From the NCBI RefSeq assembly GCF_000022565.1, contig NC_012483.1:930001-994000 (forward strand): DNA of 64,000 nucleotides, given 5' to 3'. The stretch's first letter is position 1; each line of letters opens with the position of its first letter. The translations under genes and the position numbers were made by a program. The DNA is from Acidobacterium capsulatum ATCC 51196. Its GTDB lineage: Bacteria > Acidobacteriota > Terriglobia > Terriglobales > Acidobacteriaceae. Below the pieces are notes generated by a model. It worked only from the letters and a program-made list of their open reading frames with translations. It did no database searches and was not told the origin of the DNA. Of this stretch, positions 45,643 through 55,386 are shown piece by piece.

Positions 45643-46506
45643 TCAGTCCTTCCATTGTGCAGCCGTCTCCTCTGCGAAGCTCTTATAACTGCGCGGAGCG
45701 TGGCCGAGGAGGTGCGTGAGGCGCTCCACCTCGCTGGCAGTCGAGGCAAAACCGCGCTCAAAGTAACCCTGAAACATGACCCGTAAATCAAAGGCGGTCC
45801 ATGCGGGAGCCATGGTGCGCATTTGCAACTCCCACTGATCAAAATTGTGCCCGGTGTATCGAATCTCCTTGCTGAGCAGCGTGCTCCACAGGGCGGCATT
45901 GGCCGGGCCGTTGATGAGTGAAGGGCCGACCAGATCATACGTCTGGCCCTCGTGGCCTTCGCCGGTGAGGGAGATGGCAGCCGCCTCTGCAATGTCGCGA
46001 ACGTCCACGGCGCAGATACCCTCCGTGCCGATGGGCATGGGGTAGATGCCCGCGCCGGTGAGCGCGCCCTTGAGAGTGCCGTCATTTTGTATGTAGTAGC
46101 CGGGCCTGAGGATGGTGTACGCAACCCCTGACTCACGCAGCGCGTTCTCGATCGCCAGCTTCGATGCGAAGTGCGGTACATCCTTGAATTGCTCTGCCTT
46201 GAACACCGACAGATACGTAATATGCTTGACACCTTTGCGCTTTGCGATTCCGTAAGCAATCAGCGCTTGCGTGAGTTCATCGGCGACCACCGCGTTCAGC
46301 AGGAAGAGTTTGTCTACGCCTTCGAGTGCCGCTTCGAGTGAGACGGGATCCATCAAATCGCCGATGGCCACTTCTGCCTGCGTGGGCAGTTTGCCTGCCA
46401 GCGGGTGCTTGCGGGCCAGCACGCGCACTTGGGATCCTCGCGTCAACAACTCGCGGACAACCGCTCCGCCGACATTTCCTGTTCCACCTGTGACGAGTAC
46501 TTTCAT
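45643..46506 (-). CDS. NmrA-like NAD(P)H-binding oxidoreductase
   Basis: A 287-aa atypical SDR. VLVTGGTGNVGGAVVRELL begins at residue 3; VRVLARKHPLAGKLP and VEVAIGDLMDPVSL-like strands follow. The ILRPGYYIQN segment is typical of the NmrA/HSCARG group, which bind NAD(P)H and often lack full SDR catalytic residues. The ATG at 46506 has a strong AGAGGAGA box; the extension to 46593 is rejected. It is divergent from the LysR-type gene, the usual arrangement for a regulator and its target. Confidence 0.86.
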   Translation of the reverse strand: MKVLVTGGTGNVGGAVVRELLTRGSQVRVLARKHPLAGKLPTQAEVAIGDLMDPVSLEAALEGVDKLFLLNAVVADELTQALIAYGIAKRKGVKHITYLSVFKAEQFKDVPHFASKLAIENALRESGVAYTILRPGYYIQNDGTLKGALTGAGIYPMPIGTEGICAVDVRDIAEAAAISLTGEGHEGQTYDLVGPSLINGPANAALWSTLLSKEIRYTGHNFDQWELQMRTMAPAWTAFDLRVMFQGYFERGFASTASEVERLTHLLGHAPRSYKSFAEETAAQWKD

Positions 46507-46601
46507 GCTTCTCCTCTTTTCGGGCGGCCAGCCGATTGCTTTCTCTGGTCGCGCTTTGCAGATGAGACGCACCAGCCCGGCCGGTCGAAGCATCCACTAG
46601 A

Positions 46602-46628
46602 GCAAATCAATTTTGCACAAGAGCAAAA
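46602..46628. promoter_or_regulatory. LysR-type operator candidate
   Basis: Three half-sites in a row: GCAAA (46602-46606), TTTTGC (46611-46616) and GCAAAA (46623-46628). The last two form a perfect inverted repeat with a 6-bp spacer. The block is 29 nt before the regulator start and about 95 nt before the divergent reductase start, as expected for an autoregulated LysR-type site. Confidence 0.6.
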
Positions 46629-46656
46629 CCGGATACGCTGGAGCGGGAGGGGGCGC

Positions 46657-47615
46657 GTGAGAGTTCCGGATTTGAATGATGTTCGCACCTTTGCGGCAGC
46701 GGCTGAGGCAGGCACCCTGAGCGCGGCGGCGAAAGAACTGGGCGTGCCGCCATCGACCGTGAGCCGGTCTTTGTCTCGGCTAGAAAGATCTTTGGGCGTT
46801 TCGCTGGTACGGCGCAACTCGCGGGGGATTACACTGACTGACTCCGGACGGGAGTATTTGCAGACCTGCCGCCGTGCGCTGCGAGTGCTACGGGATGGCG
46901 CAGAGGTGCTGGAAAGCCGGCGGGAGCACCCCAAAGGGCTCTTGAAGATTGCGTGCCCGATCACGATGGCGCGCGATGTGCTGGCTCCATTGATGAAAGC
47001 ATTCATGGCGCTTTATCCCGATCTGCGCGTGGAAATTGAGCCCTATGCTTCGGGCTGGGATCAGGAGCCGCGCGACGATGTCGATGTGTTCTTCAAGCTG
47101 CGCGCGCCCAGGGATTCGCTACGGCGCGTGAAGCCTTATCCGGGGCCACTCGCGCGCTTTTCGCCAGCCGCGAGTATGTAGCGGCGCACGGCAGCCCCGC
47201 ATCGCCGGAAGAGCTTGCGGCTCATCAATGCATCGGCCACGGCACTTGGAAGCTCACCCGCGGCAAAAGTGCGATGAGCCTCGTTCCGGAGTTCCGCGTA
47301 GTGACCAGCGACCCACACATTCACCTTGCGCTAACGCTGCAAGGGCTTGGCATCAGCATTCTGCCGCTGTGGATGGCGGACTGGCCGGAGGCTCGCCACA
47401 AGCTAACACCGGTTTTGCCGCGCTGGAAGCCGGATCCTATTGCGGTGTGCGCGTTGTTCGCGGGCCAGTCGCGGCTTACTCCCAAGGTGCAGGTGTTGCT
47501 GGAGTTTCTGGACGAATACTTTGGTACCCCAAAAGACCCGCGGCTTCGGCAGGGGTGGAAAAAGGAGTACTTCACTTCTTTGTCGATTCCACCGACGCAT
47601 AGAGCATGGATATAG
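46657..47615 (+). pseudogene. LysR-family transcriptional regulator with a frameshift
   Basis: The HTH (LNDVRTFAAAAEAGTLSAAAKELGVPPSTVSRSLSRLE) and the start of the effector domain are read from a GTG at 46657 behind GGGAGG, then the frame closes at 47181. The rest of the domain continues in another frame (TRALFASREYVAAHGSPASPEEL... to 47615). The frames join if one G is added to the GGGG run at 47142-47145 (giving YPGAT), which would restore about 319 aa, a normal LysR length. It may be a real pseudogene or a homopolymer sequencing error. No downstream decay is visible. Confidence 0.85.
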
Positions 47616-48289
47616 GAAGCGCAATATCGCGACGAGACTATTAGAAGGCCACAACTGCGCCATGGGAATCGAAAGTCGCCCCCAGCCCGCGGCATACTGA
47701 GCATAATGCCTTAGCATGTACCACCGAAGCCGATTAGGGCCCTGTTGCCTTCTTTGGGCACGAACGCCAATGCCTTCTTCGTTTAGATCCGCGAGGCTAA
47801 AGACGCTCTGGGGCCACCGTATACGATGCTGAGCAGATCGGGCCGAATGCTCCTGATATTAGCCGTAGGCAGCACGAAGCCACGCGCTCGACATCGAATG
47901 CTTCTCATACCATTGGCGAGCAGTTCCAGACAAGGATTTGACCTGCCGCAATGGACTCGCTTCCCACAGCGGCAACGCCGTTGAGAGTAACTTCCCCATT
48001 AATCAGTCTTTGTTGCCAGACTTCCGGAGAGGAGTGCAGATAGAGGCTGGCCAAATGAAAGAGCAGTGTCTGCCCATGGTGGTTTCAGCCAATTGTAGGG
48101 GGGAGGCATAACCGTGGTTGCGCATCTAGCTCGAGTTTCAGCGATCACATATCTAGCGAAAGCAGTCGCAAAAGGCGGCCCTTCATGGAGCAGCAGCAAT
48201 CGGATTCACAGATCAGACGCTCACAGAAAGGACCATCCTGAATCGATTACCCGCGCACGGCTATATCAAGTCGAGGACTACTCTTTGCT
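47616..48289. other. Non-coding or decayed region
   Basis: About 670 nt without a credible gene. Minus-strand frames between about 47700 and 48200 contain short protein-like runs broken by stops, which could be a decayed gene, but I cannot name a family. The base composition is lower in GC than the first 44 kb. Confidence 0.4.
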
Positions 48290-49756
48290 TTACAGATGAG
48301 ACCTACTTATCTTCGCTCCGTACCCAACGGCTAAAGAACCCGGCCTCAGAGAAAACTTCCCGGCCTCGGGATCGACAAATCGAGGATTGGCAAAGAGAGA
48401 GTGGCGATCGCACCCTGCGGCCCTAGTGTAGCTCTGAAAACTAGAGTACGCCTTGCCATCATAAGACCACTTCGCCGCCCCAGGGCCGCCAGCGTAGTAA
48501 TACACATTGTGATCGATCTCCACCGTTGGCGTGCCGGGTTCCATGCGGCCCGAGCGACTCATCATCACTCGACCAGCACCCCCAACATAGACGATATTAT
48601 TCTTAAACGTATTATCCCGCATGTGATATTGCATATAGAACTCACCTGTACCGGTGCGCCATATATTATTGCGATAGAGTGTATTATTTGTGATAATCAC
48701 ATGATCGGTTCCGCCGCGCCTTGGCCCATATCCACCTATTGAAATTCCAGCGGTGTGGCAGTAATAAACCAGGTTATTACGGGCGATAATATAACTTGTG
48801 TCGCGCCCAGAATGTTCGCTTGCCATCTCAATGCCAAAATCTGTGTTGTGAACGATATTGTTTTGTATGATGACGTGCGTTCCACCATCTACATAAATTC
48901 CATCCGAAGATGCCTCATTGCCGTAGGCAGGATTTCCTCTGGAACTGATGTCATAAACCAGGTTCTCTTCGATCACACCGTCCCGCGCGCGATCAACATT
49001 CGGGTCTAAGGCTGTCCGCTCAAAGCCTATGACATCTATACCGATGTTGTTGTTCTCGTATACTTCGTTGCGAGAGACACGAAATTTCGTAACATTGCCG
49101 TTCAGAACCAGCGACTCACTCGATCCAGTCTGAAGATCGTGAACTTCGTTTCCGTCTATCACCAGATTGGTGATAGGAGATGCGGCGTCCGTGCCATACA
49201 CAGCAATGCCGAACCCGTTGGCACCACTGCCAACTACCTTGCGCCCTTGATACATCTGCTCAATGTTATGAACGTTGTTCCGCACTAGATCAATGTGCGA
49301 ACCATGACCATACACTCGAATCCCGAAGGGAACGCTCGATGGATTTGAAGTCTTGAGATTTCTCACCTCCAAGCCTTCGACCTTGACGTAGCTAACGTTG
49401 TGAAGAGAGATCAGAGCCGTCGTGCCGTCTTGCAGTATAAAGCATCCGCCATCCAGAATGGCCGTTTCTCCCGGTGCACTCCGGAAGGTAATGTAGCCTG
49501 CTTTCGCATTGCCTGACCGTGTAATCGCCAGACGCTGGCAATAAGTTCCACCTCGAACATTAATGATGTCGCCAGGCTTTGCTACATCTGCTGCATGTTG
49601 CACTGTTTTGAAGGGCTCAGCTCTGGTTCCAGCATTAAAGTCACTGCCACCCATCGACACATAGAAGCTGCTGCCGGAGGGAGCGGCCGCGCAAATTTGA
49701 GCCGCCAGGACGAAACCAATAAAAGGCAATGTCACCAACCGATGAAGCTTGATCAA
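48290..49756 (-). CDS. Secreted right-handed beta-helix protein (polysaccharide-lyase-like)
   Basis: A 488-aa protein with a signal peptide (KLHRLVTLPFIGFVLAAQICAAA). The mature start FYVSMGGSDFNAGTRAEPFK and AADVAKPGDIINVRGGTYCQ is the usual opening of secreted parallel beta-helix lyases such as family PL9. Repeated short strands with Asn ladders (NNIVHN, RNNLVYY, NNTLYRN) follow. The TTG start has a near-perfect AAGGAGGGG box. The substrate is unknown; catalytic residues cannot be assigned without alignment. It is on the same strand just after the TonB receptor gene (gap 83 nt). Confidence 0.8.
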   Translation of the reverse strand: MIKLHRLVTLPFIGFVLAAQICAAAPSGSSFYVSMGGSDFNAGTRAEPFKTVQHAADVAKPGDIINVRGGTYCQRLAITRSGNAKAGYITFRSAPGETAILDGGCFILQDGTTALISLHNVSYVKVEGLEVRNLKTSNPSSVPFGIRVYGHGSHIDLVRNNVHNIEQMYQGRKVVGSGANGFGIAVYGTDAASPITNLVIDGNEVHDLQTGSSESLVLNGNVTKFRVSRNEVYENNNIGIDVIGFERTALDPNVDRARDGVIEENLVYDISSRGNPAYGNEASSDGIYVDGGTHVIIQNNIVHNTDFGIEMASEHSGRDTSYIIARNNLVYYCHTAGISIGGYGPRRGGTDHVIITNNTLYRNNIWRTGTGEFYMQYHMRDNTFKNNIVYVGGAGRVMMSRSGRMEPGTPTVEIDHNVYYYAGGPGAAKWSYDGKAYSSFQSYTRAAGCDRHSLFANPRFVDPEAGKFSLRPGSLAVGYGAKISRSHL

Positions 49757-49839
49757 CGAATCCCCTCCTTATGAACTAAGCGGTCCGGTCAACATCGCCG
49801 ACAGAAGTGCGCAGGCTGCTTCCGCCGGCGATGCTGCTT

Positions 49840-52800
49840 TTAGAATGAATATGTCAGACCGAGTTGCAGGTTTCTCGGCGATGAGCCATTGGCAGTAGAA
49901 GACACAGTACCAAAGCTGCCGTCCTGATAGCCTGTATCCGGTGGAGCGAAGCGCGGCGTGTTCGTACAGTTGAAGCAATCCACATGAGCCTCTACCTGCC
50001 CCCTGTGCTTTCCAAGGTTATAGGTCTTCTCAAGCGATACATCCGCGTCATGAATGCCGTCAGACCTTATCCGCGAGAAGTATCTTGGAGCATCGCCAGC
50101 CTGCTGATCGCCAGGATCGGCAAAGCAACTCTCATTCAGATAAGGATTTCCTGAAATCGCGGCATCTTTATAGCTGATACCAGTCTTGAACAGGCTTGCG
50201 TTAGAGCAGACGACATCCGGTCTCTGGTTGCCGTCCGCAAGCCGTGGATTGCCCATGTAAATATTTAATGGCTGTCCACTCTGGTAGGTACTTAGCGTCG
50301 TCAGTTGCCAGCCCCCCACAAAAGCGTCCAGAATCTTGTTCATCTGGCTTCCAATGAGGTCGCCTCGGCCGATTGGCAGCTGATAAATGACCGCCAATAC
50401 GAATCGATTTGTGGCATCGTTGGCGCTCACAGACCACTCTTTGTTTAAATGGTCTAACTCTTGCGGGTAGCCACTGGCCAGCGTTCCGATAAAGGAATTC
50501 GCACCAGCCGATGAGTTATCCATATTCTTTGACCAGGTATAGTTTCCCTCGAAATTTAGGTAACGCCCGGCTCTCCTATGAAAGACGACCTGCAGCGCGT
50601 TGTACCAGGATGCAGCCTCTGTCAGCATGTTGCCTGAATATGTGCCATCAAACTGCGGATAGGGCCGCAACAGGTTGAGAAGTGGCAACTGGGCGTCGCC
50701 ATAGCGAGAGCTCGGCTCATTGAAGATCGCTCCAGGGCCGCTGAATAAGGACTGAAAGGGGTTACTGACTAGTCCATTCAATTGATCGCTGGTGTACCCC
50801 TTACGCACGGCTGAAGGGATGAAGTTCCGGTTGTCTGTTCCGGCCCAAGGCAGGTGGGTGCTGCGATTTGCAGAGTAGTTGATGGCAATCACAATCTTCC
50901 AGGGAAGGGATTGCTGAACGCCCAGATTCCATTGGTAGATATCAGCATCCTTTGCCGCCGCCGTACCAAGATTGTTCGCGTTGGGAAGGCCCCACAGCGC
51001 CAGCTTGCCATACGTCTGCCCCTGGGCGGGAGGGATGCCACCTGGGAAAGGGTTCTCCAAGGTCGCATACTGAGTCATTCCATTGTCTTTTGAAAAGAAG
51101 ACTTGAGGACTCGATGTGTAAGCCGCCCCCGGAAACTGAAAGTTAGTTGCAATGGGATAACCACTATAGATCCCAGCGCCGCCACGAATCACCAGATTTG
51201 AATTGACCAAGTATGCAAAACCGAACCTTGGATCGACATTGCTCCAGTCAATTGGCAACCGCCTATTCTTTGAAGAAGCGAAGATGGTTGTTCCCTTGAG
51301 CGTGCCCGGATATCCTGCTACAGCAATGCCGCTATCTCCGCTAAAATCGCTGAACTGGCTGTTATTGTCCCGCTCAGTGTAAGGAGTGTCCCACTGGTAG
51401 CGGAAGCCGAGATTCAGAGTCAATTTGGGAGTCGCGCGCCAGTCGTCTTCCACGTAGAAGGCTGTTTCTTTCGACTTATCCGCAACGGACTGCGAAACGC
51501 TCGTGCTGCCATAGTCTCCCCAGCCGACTAGAAGGCTCGCGAAATCATTGCCTTGAATTCCGTTATTGGTATCGTTCGGAGTTGCGGCGGTTTGACTTTG
51601 CGAGAAGCTGAATGAGCCTGTGGGATAGTTTGGCTGGAAGAAGTTGTTATAGAACAGGTGCTGCTCTCCTCCCACCTTGATGGTCTGCTGCCCGACTGTC
51701 CACTCAAAGGCAGACGTGTAGTTGAGCAGCGTGTGGGCAAACTTTGTATCCACGCAGCACTGGCTGAAGAGCGATGTCCACGGCGAGTTCTCCATCAGAA
51801 TGCCCGGCATTCTCTTGAAGCCGTTCTGCTCGAGTGCGGCTGGAAACCCCACGCTGGTCGCCGCTGGAAAGTTGTTGTTCGAGGTCGGCTCCGCAACCCG
51901 GTCGAGGCCAATGGTAGAAATCCACAGCGTGTTTGCCGTCGGCGTGTAGGTGTAATTGATGCCGGTATTGAATATCTGATCGGTATACGTGCTGCCATCA
52001 TTGAACTCACTATCCCCGAATACCGTCGGTACTGACCCCTTGTCAAAGATGCTGCCGTAGCGCACTGAAAGTGACGATTTAGGCGTGAACTGCTGGTCAA
52101 TTTTCAGATCGAGCTGCAGTGCGTGAAATGAACTCACAGCCTCACTTCGATAGTTATTGGCCCCTGTGACCCCATCGCCCGGAGTATTCGGTTTGGGATA
52201 GAGCTTCATGATCGCCTGCCCTACAGGGTCGATCTCATTCTGTGGAATTGTATTGTTCTGATAGGCCGGACGCATGCCCGTGACGGGATCGATCTGAAAG
52301 GGATCGAAGATCTGGTTCAGCACCGGATTGCCGTTTTGGTCGTAGGTCCCGGCCTGAGAGAAGTCGCCATTGATCTCCGCGTCGGTGGGAACGGTGGCGA
52401 CAATGTTTACTGGAGCGCTTGAAATCATCGACTGCAGATCGCCGAAGAAGAAGGTCTTGTTCTTAACGATGGGGCCGCCCAGTGTGAATCCATCCTGATT
52501 TTGTGAGTAGGAAGGCTTCGGGCCACTGTTGAAGAAGTCTCGTGCGTTATATGCGCCGTCCTGGTTGTACCAGAAAACGCTGCCATGAAAATGGTTTGTA
52601 CCCGACTTCATCACCTCGTTGATGACCGTTCCATCTCCGTACTCTGCCGAGGTGCTGTTATTCGCAACGTTTGTCTCTTGCAGGGCCTCCGAGAGGGCTT
52701 GGTAGTAGGTGTTGGAGTTTGCTCCTTCGCCCTGCTCCGGCGAAGTAATCAATACACCATCGAGACGAATATTTGCCGTCGAGTTTCTCTGCCCGTTGGA

Positions 52801-53355
52801 AACGAAGTTGGTGCCTGCAGGATAGGAGTTCCGGATACCGGAACCAGCTGTCTCCGTCACCCCGGCGGAGAGATATGCCAAGCCAAAAACGTCCTGGCTG
52901 GGAAGCGGCAACTGCTCAAGATACTTTTTAGAAATGGTAGTGCCTAACGTCGCAGAACTCGTGTCGAGCAGCACTGGAATAGATTGCACCGTCACACTGG
53001 TTTCGTTGCCAGCCGCCGTCAACGTGACATCGAGCGTGGTCTGCTGGTTGACCGCAAGCACGATGCCGCTCTTCTCTACGGTTGCAAAGGTCGGTGCCGA
53101 GACCGTGAGCCGGTAATTCGACGCGCGCAATGCCGGAAACACGTAGGTCCCTTTCTGATTCGATCGGGTGGCTTGAGAGATGTTGGTTCCGACATCAGTA
53201 ATGGTCACCTTCGCCCCCGAAATGACCGCGCCAGAGGTATCGGTGATCACCCCATGAATTTGCCCCTGATTGATCGACTGACCGAATGACAGGACGGGGC
53301 AAAAGGCGATGCCCAACATGATTCCGACCAGGACCACGATTCGATACACCTTCAT
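49840..53355 (-). CDS. TonB-dependent outer-membrane receptor, Oar-like with carboxypeptidase-regulatory domain
   Basis: An 1171-aa receptor typical of Acidobacteria. Signal peptide (residues 1-26), a carboxypeptidase-D regulatory-like beta-sandwich (IHGVITDTSGAVISGAKVTI... ~34-115), a plug domain (~125-240), then a long beta-barrel ending LQLGLTYSF with the C-terminal Phe expected by the BAM machinery. GGAGG lies 10 nt before the ATG. It probably imports an oligosaccharide made by neighbouring secreted enzymes, by analogy with other polysaccharide loci. Its upstream region has an ATTTCCCTTTTATTAC run that is loosely like the AgaR-type motif. Confidence 0.9.
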   Translation of the reverse strand: MKVYRIVVLVGIMLGIAFCPVLSFGQSINQGQIHGVITDTSGAVISGAKVTITDVGTNISQATRSNQKGTYVFPALRASNYRLTVSAPTFATVEKSGIVLAVNQQTTLDVTLTAAGNETSVTVQSIPVLLDTSSATLGTTISKKYLEQLPLPSQDVFGLAYLSAGVTETAGSGIRNSYPAGTNFVSNGQRNSTANIRLDGVLITSPEQGEGANSNTYYQALSEALQETNVANNSTSAEYGDGTVINEVMKSGTNHFHGSVFWYNQDGAYNARDFFNSGPKPSYSQNQDGFTLGGPIVKNKTFFFGDLQSMISSAPVNIVATVPTDAEINGDFSQAGTYDQNGNPVLNQIFDPFQIDPVTGMRPAYQNNTIPQNEIDPVGQAIMKLYPKPNTPGDGVTGANNYRSEAVSSFHALQLDLKIDQQFTPKSSLSVRYGSIFDKGSVPTVFGDSEFNDGSTYTDQIFNTGINYTYTPTANTLWISTIGLDRVAEPTSNNNFPAATSVGFPAALEQNGFKRMPGILMENSPWTSLFSQCCVDTKFAHTLLNYTSAFEWTVGQQTIKVGGEQHLFYNNFFQPNYPTGSFSFSQSQTAATPNDTNNGIQGNDFASLLVGWGDYGSTSVSQSVADKSKETAFYVEDDWRATPKLTLNLGFRYQWDTPYTERDNNSQFSDFSGDSGIAVAGYPGTLKGTTIFASSKNRRLPIDWSNVDPRFGFAYLVNSNLVIRGGAGIYSGYPIATNFQFPGAAYTSSPQVFFSKDNGMTQYATLENPFPGGIPPAQGQTYGKLALWGLPNANNLGTAAAKDADIYQWNLGVQQSLPWKIVIAINYSANRSTHLPWAGTDNRNFIPSAVRKGYTSDQLNGLVSNPFQSLFSGPGAIFNEPSSRYGDAQLPLLNLLRPYPQFDGTYSGNMLTEAASWYNALQVVFHRRAGRYLNFEGNYTWSKNMDNSSAGANSFIGTLASGYPQELDHLNKEWSVSANDATNRFVLAVIYQLPIGRGDLIGSQMNKILDAFVGGWQLTTLSTYQSGQPLNIYMGNPRLADGNQRPDVVCSNASLFKTGISYKDAAISGNPYLNESCFADPGDQQAGDAPRYFSRIRSDGIHDADVSLEKTYNLGKHRGQVEAHVDCFNCTNTPRFAPPDTGYQDGSFGTVSSTANGSSPRNLQLGLTYSF

Positions 53356-53638
53356 CTTCCCTAACCTCCTCGAATGGAACAGTGCTGCATTTCCCTTTTA
53401 TTACGATTGCTAGTATTTACTTTGTTTTTGGATTTGATGTCAACATAAAAATAATGATGCGATATGCAGAGCGGAGAGTCATAGTGTCGCCGCCTGCCAG
53501 ACAACATGACCGTGTGCACAGGCCCAGGGTGAGCCGGAGCCTGTGGCCACTCTGCGGACGCGTAAGAAGACACGAGGCTTCCAGGCAAGACAGGCGCAGG
53601 CGACTCGTAGCAGGTCGGGAAGGCAGAACTGGTCTTGC
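53356..53638. promoter_or_regulatory. AT-rich upstream region of the TonB receptor
   Basis: A 283-nt AT-rich gap between the receptor and the permease stop. It contains ATTTCCCTTTTATTAC (53390-53405), which differs from the ATTTCGTTTTATTAC site before the glycosidase by a one-base insertion and one substitution. It may hold the receptor promoter. The link to the repressor is weak. Confidence 0.35.
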
Positions 53639-54967
53639 CTACCTTCTGCTCTTTCTTCTGCGGTGCATCGCGAAATAGAGAATCAGGCCGATTGCAATCC
53701 AGCCCGCTCCCAACACCTGGGCATCCCGGGTCAAATGCAGCCAGATAAAGCCGCAGATCAAAAATCCGAGCAGAGGAATGGTCACCGCCAGCCGCACTTT
53801 TTCTTTCGAGCGGAAGCGGTAGTGAACCAGAGCGGCGATATTCACACACATGAACGCGATGAAAGCGCCGAAGTTCAGCAACTCCGCGCCGCGCTCGTAG
53901 CTCAGTAGCAGCGCTCCGGCCAGGGTCGCCCCGCCAAGCAGCAGCACATTGTTGCGGGGAATTCCCGTCCTTGGGCTGATGACGCCGAAGATGCGTTTTG
54001 GCAAAGCATTGTCGCGGCCCATTCCATAGAGCAGACGCGCCGCGCCGAACTGGGCCGCAATTCCTGACCCCATGTTTGCGACCAGAAGAGTCAGATTGAG
54101 CAGAAAGAAGAGGAAGCGTCCACCCACGCGCAGCCCGACATGCACAAAGGCCGTATCGACGAGGGCTGGAGGAAAGTGCCAGCCTGCCGGCCAGGCAAGC
54201 TGCGCCGCGTAAACCTCCACAGCGGAAAGCAGCCCAATCGCCACGCAGGTGAAGACGGTTCCCAGCATGATATTGCGACGGGGATTCTCCACCTCTTCGG
54301 ACATAGTTGAAATGCCGTCGAAGCCGATATAGGTGAGCACGGCAATCGAAGTCCCGTGGAAGATCCGCGACACAGAAAACGTCACTGGATCATAAAACGG
54401 GGCCAGCCATGCCCAGCCGACTGGATGCAGCACCGTCGCGATGTAATGGAAAGCAAAGGCAAGAAAGACAGCCACCACAATGCCCATGCCAGCCGCCAGC
54501 AACGCATTGACGCGGGCGGAGGCCTGCACACCGAGCAGGTTCAGACCGGTAAAAACCAGCACAAAGGCCAGCACCCAAGCCGCATACGGAATCTGCGGCA
54601 GCATGCCCTGCGCGGCCACACTGCACCAAACCGCGCAGATGATGGGGTTCAGCATGTAGTCCATCAGCATCGACCAGCCGACAATGTAACCGGCCAGGGG
54701 ATGCAACTCCTGCGCGACATATGTGTAGGCCGACCCTGCGCTTGGATACACACGTGCCATCCGGCCGTAGCTGACCGCAGTCAACAACATGGCCACCATC
54801 GCAATGAGAATGGTGGTCACCACATGTCCTCGGGCGGCATTGCTGACCACGCCGTAGATGCTCATTGGCGCGGTCGGCTGAATGATGATGATGCCGTAAA
54901 GAATCAGGTGCCATAGCTTCAGTGACCGCCGCAGGACTGGGACGGTCGGGGCGGCATCGGTGGACAA
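53639..54967 (-). CDS. APC-family amino acid/amine permease
   Basis: A 442-aa transporter with 12 predicted helices. LYGIIIIQPTAPMSIYGVV (TM1 unwound region) and YPSAGSAYTYVAQELHP (TM3 consensus) are APC features; GFDGISTMSEEVENPRRNI is the conserved loop after TM6. Start is a TTG at 54967 with a poor Shine-Dalgarno. Substrate unknown; family members carry amino acids or polyamines, while the setting suggests an amino sugar. Upstream of the gene is an ATTCCGTATTATTACC motif. Confidence 0.84.
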   Translation of the reverse strand: MSTDAAPTVPVLRRSLKLWHLILYGIIIIQPTAPMSIYGVVSNAARGHVVTTILIAMVAMLLTAVSYGRMARVYPSAGSAYTYVAQELHPLAGYIVGWSMLMDYMLNPIICAVWCSVAAQGMLPQIPYAAWVLAFVLVFTGLNLLGVQASARVNALLAAGMGIVVAVFLAFAFHYIATVLHPVGWAWLAPFYDPVTFSVSRIFHGTSIAVLTYIGFDGISTMSEEVENPRRNIMLGTVFTCVAIGLLSAVEVYAAQLAWPAGWHFPPALVDTAFVHVGLRVGGRFLFFLLNLTLLVANMGSGIAAQFGAARLLYGMGRDNALPKRIFGVISPRTGIPRNNVLLLGGATLAGALLLSYERGAELLNFGAFIAFMCVNIAALVHYRFRSKEKVRLAVTIPLLGFLICGFIWLHLTRDAQVLGAGWIAIGLILYFAMHRRRKSRR

Positions 54968-55059
54968 TGAGGAAGCGGCGGTTTCCAGGGTTCAGCTCCT
55001 TCGCGCCTGGTGGCGACGACTAGTTCTTCGGCTTTCGAGAATATTATGGCCAATTCAGG

Positions 55060-55075
55060 ATTCCGTATTATTACC
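55060..55075 (+). promoter_or_regulatory. AgaR/DeoR-type operator candidate, site 1
   Basis: ATTCCGTATTATTACC lies between the divergent permease (93 nt from its start) and glycosidase. It matches the site before the PfkB kinase in 15 of 16 positions and the site before the glycosidase in 13 of 16. Confidence 0.6.
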
Positions 55076-55267
55076 AGTACTTACGGATAGACAGCAACCT
55101 GATTTGCACGAAACGGCACTCCACTCCGCCTATTGCGGGCAGCCCAGGGCCAGTAAAAATCAATATGCAAGCAGGATTCCACCATGTTCGGCATAGTGAA
55201 CGGCGACAGGAAAAGGCAATATCTGCTTGACACTGTCTCATCCCTGCTCTAGTCTTTCGCTCTTAAG

Positions 55268-55283
55268 AGTAATAAAACGAAAT
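55268..55283 (-). promoter_or_regulatory. AgaR/DeoR-type operator candidate, site 2
   Basis: Minus-strand ATTTCGTTTTATTACT, 104 nt before the glycosidase start. It includes the TTTCGTTTT core seen in DeoR-family AgaR sites of proteobacteria. It matches site 1 in 13 of 16 positions. Confidence 0.58.
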
Positions 55284-55386
55284 ACCTGTAGCGTTTTGTC
55301 TTTCCGGCATTCTCTCTGCCGGAAAACTGACGCCAAAATGAGCGAGGCCGCCCGCCCCGGGTGCCCAAACCCCTTGTGGAGGAATT

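Noticed and set aside
47999-48299. Two short overlapping frames on opposite strands
   Set aside because: No domain, no ribosome binding site, in a region that looks non-coding or decayed.
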